The translations under genes and the position numbers were made by a program. A DNA stretch of 64,000 nucleotides, from assembly GCA_016787895.1 (NCBI GenBank), contig JAEUTN010000020.1, forward strand, positions 248,001-312,000, in the 5' to 3' direction. Below the pieces are notes generated by a model. It was not told the origin of the DNA, searched no databases, and worked only from the letters and a program-made list of their open reading frames with translations. Of this stretch, positions 1-8,120 are shown one piece after another. Every line of letters starts with the position of its first letter. Within the stretch, counting starts at the first letter, position 1. Source of the stretch: Bacteroidia bacterium. Lineage in GTDB: Bacteria > Bacteroidota > Bacteroidia > B-17B0 > Aurantibacillaceae.

Positions 1-975
1 TTCGCTGGCATACACTTTGGCCATGGCGCTCTCTTTATCCAATGGCAAATGCTGGTCCTTTAACCAGGCAGCTCTGAAAATCAACAAACGAGAGGCTTCA
101 ATGCGAGTGGCCATATCGGCCAGTTTAAACTGTATGGCCTGGTGTTTTGAAATTTCTTTTCCAAAGGCTTTGCGTTCTTTAGAGTACGCAAGGGCCAATT
201 CGTAAGCACCGCTTGCAATACCCAATGCTTGAGAAGCGATACCAATGCGGCCTCCGCTTAGGGTTTTCATGGCGAACTTAAATCCAAAACCATCTTCTCC
301 AATGCGATTGGCCTTAGGCACTTTTACATTGTCAAACATCAGGGAGTGCGTGTCGCTGGCGCGTATGCCCATTTTGTTTTCTTTAGGACCAACAGTAAAA
401 CCGGGCATGCCTTTTTCTACAATCAGGGCGTTAATGCCACGGTGACCGGCTTCCACATTGGTTTGCGCGATCACTAAATAGGTAGAAGCGCTGTTGCCAT
501 TGGTGATCCAGTTTTTGGTACCGTTTAGCAAGTAATGGTCACCTTTGTCAATGGCTGTGGTTCTTTGTGAGGTAGCATCGCTGCCGGCCTCGGGTTCACT
601 CAGGCAAAAGGCACCAATTTTTTCGCCTTTAGCCAAAGGCACCAGATATTTTTGTTTTTGTTCTTCGGTTCCGAATTGTTCCAGGCCCCAGCACACCAGA
701 GAGTTGTTCACACTCATGATTACCGAACAGGAAGCATCTACTTTTGAAATTTCTTCCATCGCCAGCACATAAGAAATCGTGTCCATGCCACCCCCGCCGT
801 ATTTGGGATCCACCATCATGCCCAGGAACCCGAGCTCTCCCATTTTTTTCACCTGTTCGGTTGGAAATTTTTGAAGTTCATCGCGCTCAATCACACCGGG
901 TTTTAACTCGTTTTGAGCAAACTCACGGGCCGCTTTTTGTATCATTAAATGTTCTTCAGATAACTCGAAATGCAT
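1..975 (-). CDS. acyl-CoA dehydrogenase (3' end cut by window edge)
   Basis: FAD-dependent acyl-CoA dehydrogenase, which makes the first alpha,beta-desaturation in fatty-acid or branched-chain acyl-CoA oxidation. The frame is open from ATG at 975 to the window edge: 325 codons of the roughly 380 usual for the family. The N-terminal helical domain begins MHFELSEEHLMIQ. The FAD-binding motif LSEPEAGSDA lies at residues 125-134, followed by WITNG near 158 and the GGRIGIA stretch of the C-terminal helical domain. The catalytic Glu region would lie beyond base 1, so chain-length class cannot be judged. It is divergent from the kinase gene at 1066, with about 90 bp shared between the two starts. 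Confidence 0.95.
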   Translation of the reverse strand, partial: MHFELSEEHLMIQKAAREFAQNELKPGVIERDELQKFPTEQVKKMGELGFLGMMVDPKYGGGGMDTISYVLAMEEISKVDASCSVIMSVNNSLVCWGLEQFGTEEQKQKYLVPLAKGEKIGAFCLSEPEAGSDATSQRTTAIDKGDHYLLNGTKNWITNGNSASTYLVIAQTNVEAGHRGINALIVEKGMPGFTVGPKENKMGIRASDTHSLMFDNVKVPKANRIGEDGFGFKFAMKTLSGGRIGIASQALGIASGAYELALAYSKERKAFGKEISKHQAIQFKLADMATRIEASRLLIFRAAWLKDQHLPLDKESAMAKVYASE

Positions 976-1065
976 GGGTCTTCTTTTTGGGGTTTATACT
1001 ATTTTTTATAACCTTGCAAATATAATGTTCAGGCGGTATTGCCACAATTTTAATTCCAAGATTCT

Positions 1066-2148
1066 TTGAGTAAAAACACGCCAAACGGCACTTTTGTTCT
1101 GGGTTTGATGAGCGGCACCTCGCTCGACGGACTGGATCTGGCACTTTGCGAATTTGAGCCGGGAGGAAATGGCTATAGCTTCAGGATTCACAAGGCTTTA
1201 ACCGTACCCTACAGCCTGGAGTGGAGGACCAGATTATCAGAAGCCCCCGGTTTAAGTGCCCAGGCCTACTTTGAACTGCACGCCGAATACGGGCGTTTTA
1301 TGGCCCTGGAAGTGCAGCATTTTCTGAAGGGGGTTTCGCAAGTGCCGGCTTTGTTATGCAGCCATGGGCATACTGTGTTTCATCAGCCACAAAAAGGTTT
1401 TAGCACACAATTGGGTTGTGGAGCCACCTTGGCGGCAATTACGGGCATCTCAACGGTTTGTGATTTCAGAAACGGAGATGTTGCCCTCGGTGGACAAGGC
1501 GCCCCTTTGGTACCGATAGGAGATAAACTTCTTTTTTCGCAGTACCAGGCCTGTGTTAACCTGGGCGGAATCGCTAACATATCCTTTGATAACAGCCTTG
1601 GGGAACGTGTAGCCTTTGACATTTGTGAGGTCAATCTGCTATTAAACCATTTGAGCGAAAAAGCAGGGAAACCGTATGATGAAAATGGTAACATGGCACG
1701 ATCGGGTCAAATTGAACCGGGTTTGTTGAGCGCTTTGAATGAACTCGGATTTTACAAAATTCAGGGAGCCAAATCACTGGGCAGAGAATGGTTTGAGGCC
1801 ACCGTTTTGCCTTTGATCAACTCCAGCAAAGCCGCTAATGCCGATAAATTACGCAGCTCCCTTGAACACATTGCAATCATTATTGCTGAGACACTGAACA
1901 AACATCAGATTAAAAAGGCTTTGTTCTCCGGCGGAGGCGCATTTAACCGCTTTTTGATGGAAAGAATTCAACACCACAGCACAGCACAATGTGAAATGGG
2001 AGAACCACTCATTATCAATTTTAAGGAGGCCCTTATTTTTGCGTTTTTGGGTTATCTGCGCTGGAATGGAAAAACAAATGCATTGCGGTCGGTAACTGCA
2101 GCATCGCGCGATAGCATCACCGGAGCCATTTATTATGGTAAGGCCTGA
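1066..2148 (+). CDS. anmK: anhydro-N-acetylmuramic acid kinase
   Basis: Peptidoglycan-recycling kinase that opens and phosphorylates 1,6-anhydro-MurNAc to MurNAc-6-phosphate in the cytoplasm. The ATP-binding signature GLMSGTSLDG is at residues 13-22. VNLGGIANIS in the middle and a FSGGGAFNRF segment near the C-terminus are typical of the AnmK/UPF0075 family. The 360-aa length matches the family. The only start upstream of the essential N-terminal motif is TTG at 1066. The next ATG lies inside the motif, so the TTG start is preferred. No other recycling gene is adjacent. Confidence 0.92.
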   Translation: MSKNTPNGTFVLGLMSGTSLDGLDLALCEFEPGGNGYSFRIHKALTVPYSLEWRTRLSEAPGLSAQAYFELHAEYGRFMALEVQHFLKGVSQVPALLCSHGHTVFHQPQKGFSTQLGCGATLAAITGISTVCDFRNGDVALGGQGAPLVPIGDKLLFSQYQACVNLGGIANISFDNSLGERVAFDICEVNLLLNHLSEKAGKPYDENGNMARSGQIEPGLLSALNELGFYKIQGAKSLGREWFEATVLPLINSSKAANADKLRSSLEHIAIIIAETLNKHQIKKALFSGGGAFNRFLMERIQHHSTAQCEMGEPLIINFKEALIFAFLGYLRWNGKTNALRSVTAASRDSITGAIYYGKA

Positions 2149-2181
2149 AGGCATTAAGAAATTGGCCAGGTGTTAAAATTC

Positions 2182-2211
2182 TTGTCAGTGTTGTTTTTTA
2201 TTGTAAATTGA
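2182..2211 (+). promoter_or_regulatory. candidate promoter of first T9SS paralog
   Basis: TTG at 2182-2184, a 19-bp gap, then TAAATTGA at 2204-2211. The same TTG-N19-TAAATTGA arrangement is kept upstream of the duplicate gene (3652-3681), although the spacer has diverged. It partly fits the Bacteroidota TTG / TAnnTTTG pattern. This is inference from spacing and paralog conservation. Confidence 0.4.
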
Positions 2212-2229
2212 ATCACCAAACCCCGACTC

Positions 2230-3531
2230 ATGACAATATGTATAAGGTTCGTAGTTGCGTTGCTTTTAGTTTTAATAAATCTCGAATCAAAAGCCCAATG
2301 CACTGCCACGACGGTGCCCTATTATGAAGGTTTTTCGGCACTAACAAACAATAACCAATTGCCAAACTGCTGGGCAGCGAGTAACCCCAGTGTCACCTGT
2401 CTTACCTTTACCAACATGGGCGCAGTGGCGGCCTTTAGTTTTTCTCCCGGAGGCACAAGTCATTTTTTCACAGGGCCCTTACAGTTGCATGCGGGGGTAA
2501 ATTATTCACTTACCTTTTTTTATAAGGTGAGTACGGGTGCGCCGGGGAATTGGACAAATCTGAGCGCTTCCTTGGGTCCAAATCAAGGCACCCTTGGTCT
2601 TGTTAGCATCGCTTCAACCAGCGGAATTTTAACCAATACCAATTACATTGCCTTAACCGCCACATTTAGTGTGCCTAATACACAGGTTTATTATGGGGCG
2701 ATAAGCGCCACAGGTCAGCCAACAGCAAACGCTCAATTCCTGTATTGGGATGATTTTGAAATTACCATGCCATGCAGTATTAATCCTGTTAACATCAATG
2801 CCACCAGCAGCCATTCCGTGTTGTGCGCAGGGGATTGTGCCACACTTTCCGCGACAGGGGCAAACACCTATTACTGGAGTAATGGTGCAATCGGACAAAC
2901 AGTTGTGATTTGTCCCTCACCAAGCCTGATCAAACCGAACATGCCCGGATTAGCTCAGAGTACAAGTTCTTTTTTAGTGGTATATGAAGTGGTTGGCAGC
3001 AATACCCTGACAAATTGCACGGCTACCACTTCCGTCTATATTCCTGTGAATCCAAAACCGCAGGTACAAGCCATCGCCAATCCGACAGTGATTTGTTTTG
3101 GTCAGGTCTCCTATTTACAAGCTTTCGGTGCCTCCAGTTATACCTGGTCAGGAGGCCAAATCGGCAATGTTTTTTTGGTGACACCTACACATAACACTGT
3201 GTATGTCGTTATAGGTGAAAACAGTTTTGGTTGCAAAGATACAGCCTATGTAACTCTTAATGTAGATGCCTGTGTGGGACTTTCATCTAACGGGGAGTTG
3301 AAACGGGTAATGGTGTTTCCAAATCCGTTCAGTACTTTTTTAAAATTTGAATTTGAAGTCGAAACCTGTTGGAGCGCCAGATTAATCACAATTGACGGAA
3401 AAGCGCTTGCTGAATTTGAAGGATCAGGCTTATCCCTGCAAATCAACACTGAAAGTTTAAGTAAGGGTGTATACTACCTCAGAATTTGCAAAAATCAGGA
3501 GATGGGGTATTACAAACTGATCAAAAATTAA
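2230..3531 (+). CDS. T9SS-secreted protein, PKD-like repeats (paralog 1)
   Basis: Secreted protein of 433 aa. A Sec signal peptide (residues 1 to about 22, ending ESKAQ) is followed by a region opening CTATTVPYYEGFSALTNNNQ. This resembles the cleaved-adhesin or choice-of-anchor type of beta-sandwich. Two Ig/PKD-like repeats follow (ATGANTYYWSNG; AFGASSYTWSGG). The last ~75 residues (from VMVFPNPF to YYKLIKN) form a T9SS type A sorting domain, so export across the outer membrane by the type IX system is expected. The gene at 3700 is a tandem paralog that aligns from the signal peptide to the sorting domain and has one more repeat. The specific ligand or role is unknown. Confidence 0.9.
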   Translation: MTICIRFVVALLLVLINLESKAQCTATTVPYYEGFSALTNNNQLPNCWAASNPSVTCLTFTNMGAVAAFSFSPGGTSHFFTGPLQLHAGVNYSLTFFYKVSTGAPGNWTNLSASLGPNQGTLGLVSIASTSGILTNTNYIALTATFSVPNTQVYYGAISATGQPTANAQFLYWDDFEITMPCSINPVNINATSSHSVLCAGDCATLSATGANTYYWSNGAIGQTVVICPSPSLIKPNMPGLAQSTSSFLVVYEVVGSNTLTNCTATTSVYIPVNPKPQVQAIANPTVICFGQVSYLQAFGASSYTWSGGQIGNVFLVTPTHNTVYVVIGENSFGCKDTAYVTLNVDACVGLSSNGELKRVMVFPNPFSTFLKFEFEVETCWSARLITIDGKALAEFEGSGLSLQINTESLSKGVYYLRICKNQEMGYYKLIKN

Positions 3532-3633
3532 ATCGCCGCCATCAGCAAATGATGTATTGAAAGGAATGTTGAACAACTCAGCCTTGTATAGATTGCTGAT
3601 TATAACATTGCCAAAGTACACAACTTTGCGCTG
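3530..3633 (-). pseudogene. remnant of the 3' end of the alanine-dehydrogenase-like gene
   Basis: This stretch aligns base for base with 5176-5280, the 3' end of the intact gene downstream. Shared blocks include AAATCGCCGCCATCAGCAAA, then AACGGAATG/AAAGGAATG and TGAACAACTCA. Read on the minus strand it encodes AELFNIPF, against GELFSIPF in the intact protein. A small deletion near the end destroys the frame. It is best explained as debris of a tandem duplication that carried the T9SS gene plus the neighbouring gene's 3' end. Confidence 0.8.
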
Positions 3634-3651
3634 GTTTTTTTCTGTTAATAC

Positions 3652-3681
3652 TTGGTCGCTGTTCTTTTTTGTGTAAATTGA
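3652..3681 (+). promoter_or_regulatory. candidate promoter of second T9SS paralog
   Basis: TTG (3652-3654), a 19-bp spacer, then TAAATTGA (3674-3681). This is identical in layout to the element upstream of the first paralog, and lies about 20 bp before the start codon. Confidence 0.4.
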
Positions 3682-3699
3682 AATATTAAAACCCTGAGC

Positions 3700-5178
3700 A
3701 TGAAATCTATTTACAAGTTTTGTTTTGCTTTGATATTGCTCATGAACCAACAGGCCTTTAAAGCCCAATGTGTTCCTGCTACCGTACCTTATCTGGAAAA
3801 TTTTTCGGGCGTTACCCTAAACAATCAATTGCCTGCGTGTTGGGCAATTAGCAGTCCAAGCACCTGCCTTACATTCAGCAATTCGAGCGGATTTGCAGCA
3901 TTTTATTGGGTTCCGGCCGGCTCCAGTTACTTTTTCAGCAAGGGCTTACAATTGAATGCGGGCGTGATCTATTCCGGGTCACTATTTTATTCTACTCAAG
4001 GTGGAACCGGGCCAACATGGACCAGTTTATCACTTCTTTATGGAACAAGCCAAAGCTCCCTTGGATTAATCCCCATTGCCAGTATAGGTACAGTTATTTC
4101 GCCGGGGTATACAGCCCTTAGCAATACGTTTACCGTAAACAGCTCAGGTGTTTATTACCTTGCAATAAATGCGCAAAGTACAGGGGGTTGTTGCAACTAT
4201 TATTTGTCTTTCGACGATCTTTCAGTGACTATACCTTGTGCATTAAATTCTCCGACACTTACAGTAGGGGCAAGCACCAATGTATTGTGCTCAGGGCAAA
4301 GCGTGGTGTTGTTTGCCAGCGGCGCCGACACCTACACATGGAGCAATGGCACAAGTGGTCCTACTGCTACCATGACAGCAAGTCCTTTGATAACCACCAC
4401 TTTTTCAGTGAGTGGTACGCACACCGCCAGTGGTTGCATTTCTACAACAACTATCCCAATCCAGGTGAATCCAAGCCCTAACGTTGGATTGACCGCCTCG
4501 AATTACACGGTATGTTCCGGGTACAATGTGTCCTTGTCTGCTTTTGGGGCGAACACTTACAGTTGGAGCACGAATGTGATTAACGTCAATCCAATTTCCA
4601 TATCTCCTACCGTGAGCGCAACCTATTCTGTAATGGGTGCGAACAATCTGGGATGTAAAGATTCCGCCTACGTGAACATTACGGTTTTGCCGCCTCCCCA
4701 GTTGAATGCGATTTCTTCTCAGGATAGCATTTGCTTAGGTCAAAGTGTCAATCTCATGGTTTTGGGTGCCCAAAACTATACCTGGACAGATGGAACAAAT
4801 TCTTTTCCAGGAAGCACGGTTCAGGTGAGTCCACTCATAACAACGGTTTATACTGTTACCGGAACTGATTCCCAGGGCTGCAGCAGCAGTTTAGCTCTGG
4901 TTCAAACGGTTTTGAATTGTGTGTTTGAGAAAGAAATCAAAACCAATAGTGGGTTAAATGTATTTCCAAATCCTATAGGGGAATTTCTTTACATCAACTT
5001 CGACTCAGAACATAAGGCAAGGATAAGCGTTTTGAATGCTTGCGGAAAATGCCTCGAAGTAAGGGAGATCAATGGTTTGAACGACGTGCTTGACTTCCGG
5101 AAATTAAACGGGGGCCTTTATTTTCTGAAAGTTGAAACGGAAGACACAATCGAGATTCTTAAAATAATCAAAAACTAA
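3700..5178 (+). CDS. T9SS-secreted protein, PKD-like repeats (paralog 2)
   Basis: A 492-aa tandem paralog of the gene at 2230. It has a signal peptide (about residues 1-22, ending FKAQ) and an N-terminal beta-sandwich region with the matching phrase NNQLPACWAISSPS. Three Ig/PKD-like repeats follow (ASGADTYTWSNG, AFGANTYSWSTN, VLGAQNYTWTDG), each about 80 aa. A T9SS type A sorting domain starts at LNVFPNPIGEF. The extra repeat relative to paralog 1 suggests repeat gain or loss after duplication. Its stop codon overlaps the stop of the convergent dehydrogenase-like gene by 3 bp. Cargo of the type IX secretion system; function unknown. Confidence 0.9.
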   Translation: MKSIYKFCFALILLMNQQAFKAQCVPATVPYLENFSGVTLNNQLPACWAISSPSTCLTFSNSSGFAAFYWVPAGSSYFFSKGLQLNAGVIYSGSLFYSTQGGTGPTWTSLSLLYGTSQSSLGLIPIASIGTVISPGYTALSNTFTVNSSGVYYLAINAQSTGGCCNYYLSFDDLSVTIPCALNSPTLTVGASTNVLCSGQSVVLFASGADTYTWSNGTSGPTATMTASPLITTTFSVSGTHTASGCISTTTIPIQVNPSPNVGLTASNYTVCSGYNVSLSAFGANTYSWSTNVINVNPISISPTVSATYSVMGANNLGCKDSAYVNITVLPPPQLNAISSQDSICLGQSVNLMVLGAQNYTWTDGTNSFPGSTVQVSPLITTVYTVTGTDSQGCSSSLALVQTVLNCVFEKEIKTNSGLNVFPNPIGEFLYINFDSEHKARISVLNACGKCLEVREINGLNDVLDFRKLNGGLYFLKVETEDTIEILKIIKN

Positions 5179-6392
5179 ATCGCCGCCATCAGCAAATTGA
5201 TGTCCTTGAACGGAATGCTGAACAACTCACCAAGGTATTGATTGGTGAGAATACCATTGTAAATGTAAACGCCATTGCGCAGTCCAGCGTCTTTGCGAAC
5301 TATACCATCAAAACCTCCTTCATCCCCCATGTTCAGAATAATTTGAGTAAAGATGTTGCTTAATGCATAGGAAGCGGTTCTGGCTACGCGGCTGTTGATG
5401 TTGGGCACACAATAATGAATCACACCATGTTTTCTGAAAGTAGGCGCCGAGTGGTTGGTCACTTTGGAGGTTTCAAATACGCCTCCCTGGTCAATACTCA
5501 CATCAATAATCACCGCCCCGTTTTTCATTTCGCTCACCATTTCATCCGTCACCACACATGGTGTTCTTCCGCGTGTTGCACGCAGGGCGCCTATGGCCAC
5601 ATCGGCCGAACGCAAATGTTTTTCCAGCACTTTGGGTACTATAATGGAAGTGAACACCCGGGTGCCCAATTGGTTTTGCAAGCGCCTTAAACGCGAAGTG
5701 GAATTATCAAATACTTTTACCGTTGCCCCCAAACCCAAAGCGGCTCTTGCAGCAAACTCACCAACGTTTCCGGCACCAATAATCACTACCTCTGTTGGCG
5801 AAATGCCGCTGATGCCTCCGAGTATAGAGCCCATGCCATTGTTTACGTTACTCAGCAATTCAGCGGCAATGGAAATGCTGGCCCCACCGGCAATTTCACC
5901 CATGGCACGTATCACAGGAAGTGAACCGGCCTCATCGATGATCCAGCCAAAGGCCACACAGTTCAGTTTTTTCGCGATGAGTTTTTTAAGAAAATCCTGG
6001 GGTTGAACGGTTAGCTGAAGGGCCGAAAACAAGGTTTGTTTCGGTTTCATCAATTCAATTTCGTCGGCCGTTGGAGGAGCAATTTTAAAAATGGTATCGG
6101 CCTTAAACACATCATTGGGCGAATGCACAATTTCAGCCCCCGCTTCACTGTATTCGTTATCCTCGAAGTTGGCGGCTTTTCCGGCACCGGATTGAATAAC
6201 AATTCTGTGTCCGTTGTTCACCAAAAGGGCCACCGCATCCGGTACCAGGGCCACACGGTTTTCCTGATAGGCGATTTCCTTGGGTATACCAATGTAAAGT
6301 TTGCCTTTTTTTCTGGCCACTTCCAGCATTTCTTCCTGAGGGGCATAAGCACCTTTGGTAAGGGAGAATAAAACTTCTTTTGTCATCACCAT
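5175..6392 (-). CDS. alanine dehydrogenase/PNT-family protein with altered active site
   Basis: Rossmann-type NAD-dependent protein of the alanine dehydrogenase / transhydrogenase family, with IGAGNVGEFAARAALGLG as the nucleotide-binding loop and a conserved IDVSIDQGG. At 405 aa it is about 35 residues longer at the N-terminus than classical Ald. An ungapped alignment with B. subtilis Ald (recalled from memory) keeps the substrate Arg (R46 in PKEIAYQENRVAL). It puts Ala105 (FKIAPP) at the pyruvate-binding Lys (usually KVKEP), and Gln126 (FSALQLT) at the proton-donor His (usually TYLHLA). Alanine dehydrogenase activity is therefore doubtful. It is the last gene of a close minus-strand run (mnmA, fabD, outer-membrane protein, this gene). 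Confidence 0.8.
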   Translation of the reverse strand: MVMTKEVLFSLTKGAYAPQEEMLEVARKKGKLYIGIPKEIAYQENRVALVPDAVALLVNNGHRIVIQSGAGKAANFEDNEYSEAGAEIVHSPNDVFKADTIFKIAPPTADEIELMKPKQTLFSALQLTVQPQDFLKKLIAKKLNCVAFGWIIDEAGSLPVIRAMGEIAGGASISIAAELLSNVNNGMGSILGGISGISPTEVVIIGAGNVGEFAARAALGLGATVKVFDNSTSRLRRLQNQLGTRVFTSIIVPKVLEKHLRSADVAIGALRATRGRTPCVVTDEMVSEMKNGAVIIDVSIDQGGVFETSKVTNHSAPTFRKHGVIHYCVPNINSRVARTASYALSNIFTQIILNMGDEGGFDGIVRKDAGLRNGVYIYNGILTNQYLGELFSIPFKDINLLMAAI

Positions 6393-6401
6393 AATCTAAA
6401 A

Positions 6402-7127
6402 TTAATAGGCGGGTCCTTTATAAACGGGAGCATTACAGTCGTCCACTTTTTGTTTGCGTGGGCGGTATGTAATTCCTAATCGTACTTCAAAAGTTCGGTT
6501 CCTTATTTTCAGGAAATCTTGTTTTTGTGAAATCACATCCGGGTTCCAATGCCCTTCGGTAAACAGGTAAAACCGCTCCGTGAGGCGAATCTCCCAACCT
6601 ACACCGAGATCTGCACTGAACCAGAATGTTTTAAGATTGGCACTGTAAGGCGCGAATACCGGAGTGCTCTTTCTGAAAAGGTATTCCACTCTGGCGCCGG
6701 CCATCCAGTAGGAAGAGCCAAAAATAAGTTTGGTGTAAGATTTTACGTAGTTGTTCCACTGTATATAGGTGTATTTGTTGGGACTGTATGACCCCGAACG
6801 TTGTTCCTTGCGGTCCACAATCTCCATTTCCTGAGCCCCTTTATTGGCGTACTCCAATTCAGTTTGCCAGCGCAATTTTCTGAACAAGGAAAATTCAACA
6901 AAAGCACCGGCGCCCCAATTGATAAACTCTTTGGAAATGTGCGATTGAGGGTAATACCATTTGGTGCCGTTCGAATCTACAATGGTTGGAGTGCTTAGGT
7001 CGTTTTTGTAATAATGCGCTGAGCTTAAACCGGCACCGTAAATTCCGGCCCCTTTGAATTTTATTTTTTGAGCAAAAACAAAACATGGAAGCAGTAAAAA
7101 CAAAAGAATATGAAAGGGTTTTTGCAT
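6402..7127 (-). CDS. outer-membrane beta-barrel-like protein
   Basis: Hypothetical 241-aa protein with a Sec signal peptide (about residues 1-19, ending FVFAQ). The mature part is rich in aromatic residues and alternating hydrophobic stretches (GAGAFVEFSLFRKLRWQTELEYANKG is split between strands; FWFSADLGVGWEIRL; TFEVRLGITYRP), as in small Bacteroidota outer-membrane barrels. No lipobox and no T9SS domain. It sits 9 bp upstream of the dehydrogenase-like gene and 3 bp downstream of fabD, so it is probably co-transcribed with both. Specific function unknown. Confidence 0.75.
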   Translation of the reverse strand: MQKPFHILLFLLLPCFVFAQKIKFKGAGIYGAGLSSAHYYKNDLSTPTIVDSNGTKWYYPQSHISKEFINWGAGAFVEFSLFRKLRWQTELEYANKGAQEMEIVDRKEQRSGSYSPNKYTYIQWNNYVKSYTKLIFGSSYWMAGARVEYLFRKSTPVFAPYSANLKTFWFSADLGVGWEIRLTERFYLFTEGHWNPDVISQKQDFLKIRNRTFEVRLGITYRPRKQKVDDCNAPVYKGPAY

Positions 7128-7130
7128 ACC

Positions 7131-8018
7131 TTAAACGCTCATGGCCTCCGCAGCCGAGTGAATTTTTTTCACCAGCCCCTGTAATACTTTTCCCGGACCA
7201 ACCTCAATAAATTGCGTTGCTCCGTCATTTACCATGCTTTGCACACTTTGGGTCCATCTTACCGGGGCGGTTAATTGAGCGATAAGATTCTTTTTTATTT
7301 CATCAGGAGAGAGAACAGCAGCAGCCGTTACGTTTTGGTAAACCGGACATATTGGTTGGTTGAAAGTGGTTGCGGTAATGGCGGCTTGCAATTCCACACG
7401 GGCCGGCTCCATCAAAGGTGAATGAAAGGCCCCGCCCACCGGCAATACCAGAGCGCGTTTAGCACCAGCCGCTTTTAGTTTTTCGCAGGCAATGTTCACA
7501 CCTTCTATACTTCCTGAAATCACCAATTGACCGGGACAATTATAATTGGCAGCTACCACAACATGACCCGAGGCGGTAATTTCTGCGCAAATGTCTTCTA
7601 CTACTTTGTCATCGAGATTTAAAATGGCAGCCATGGTGCTGGCTTGTTTTTCACAGGCCTTTTGCATGGCCATGGCTCTTTGGTAAACAAGTTGAAGGCC
7701 GCTTTCAAAATCCAGGGTTTTATTGGCTACCAAGGCCGAAAATTCACCTAAGGAATGTCCCGCAACCATATCGGGCCGGAAGCTGTCTCCCAGTGTAGCA
7801 GCAAGAATAACGGAATGCAAAAAAATGGCAGGCTGGGTAATTTTGGTTTGTTTCAGTTCCTCTTCGGTTCCCGAAAACATGGTATCGCTGATGCGAAACC
7901 CCAATATCGTATTGGCTTTTTCAAATAAGTCTTTGGCCTGAGCATTGGTTTCATATAAATCCTTGCCCATGCCCGGAAATTGAGATCCCTGGCCCGGGAA
8001 TACGTAAGCTTTTTTCAT
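7131..8018 (-). CDS. fabD: malonyl CoA-acyl carrier protein transacylase
   Basis: Transfers malonyl from CoA to acyl carrier protein to supply fatty-acid elongation in the cytoplasm. The N-terminus MKKAYVFPGQGSQ contains the family's oxyanion-loop QGSQ. The nucleophile Ser89 lies in GHSLGEFSAL, and the catalytic His is in GAFHSPLM. The 295-aa length is normal. The frame is open a further 20 codons upstream (to 8078), but that extension lies before the canonical N-terminus, so ATG at 8018 is chosen. It lies in a minus-strand run downstream of mnmA. Confidence 0.95.
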   Translation of the reverse strand: MKKAYVFPGQGSQFPGMGKDLYETNAQAKDLFEKANTILGFRISDTMFSGTEEELKQTKITQPAIFLHSVILAATLGDSFRPDMVAGHSLGEFSALVANKTLDFESGLQLVYQRAMAMQKACEKQASTMAAILNLDDKVVEDICAEITASGHVVVAANYNCPGQLVISGSIEGVNIACEKLKAAGAKRALVLPVGGAFHSPLMEPARVELQAAITATTFNQPICPVYQNVTAAAVLSPDEIKKNLIAQLTAPVRWTQSVQSMVNDGATQFIEVGPGKVLQGLVKKIHSAAEAMSV

Positions 8019-8120
8019 CGCGTTCTGAATTGGTCTTAGAGAGGTAAATTTAACAGATATCCCCAAGAAAACAAACATCCGGGCGAGGAAGTAATACAGA
8101 AATGAAGCTTGAAAAGGGTA

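Noticed and set aside
5455..6006. 183-aa plus-strand frame opposite the dehydrogenase-like gene
   Set aside because: It is a shadow of the minus-strand coding frame, which has clear family motifs over the same span.
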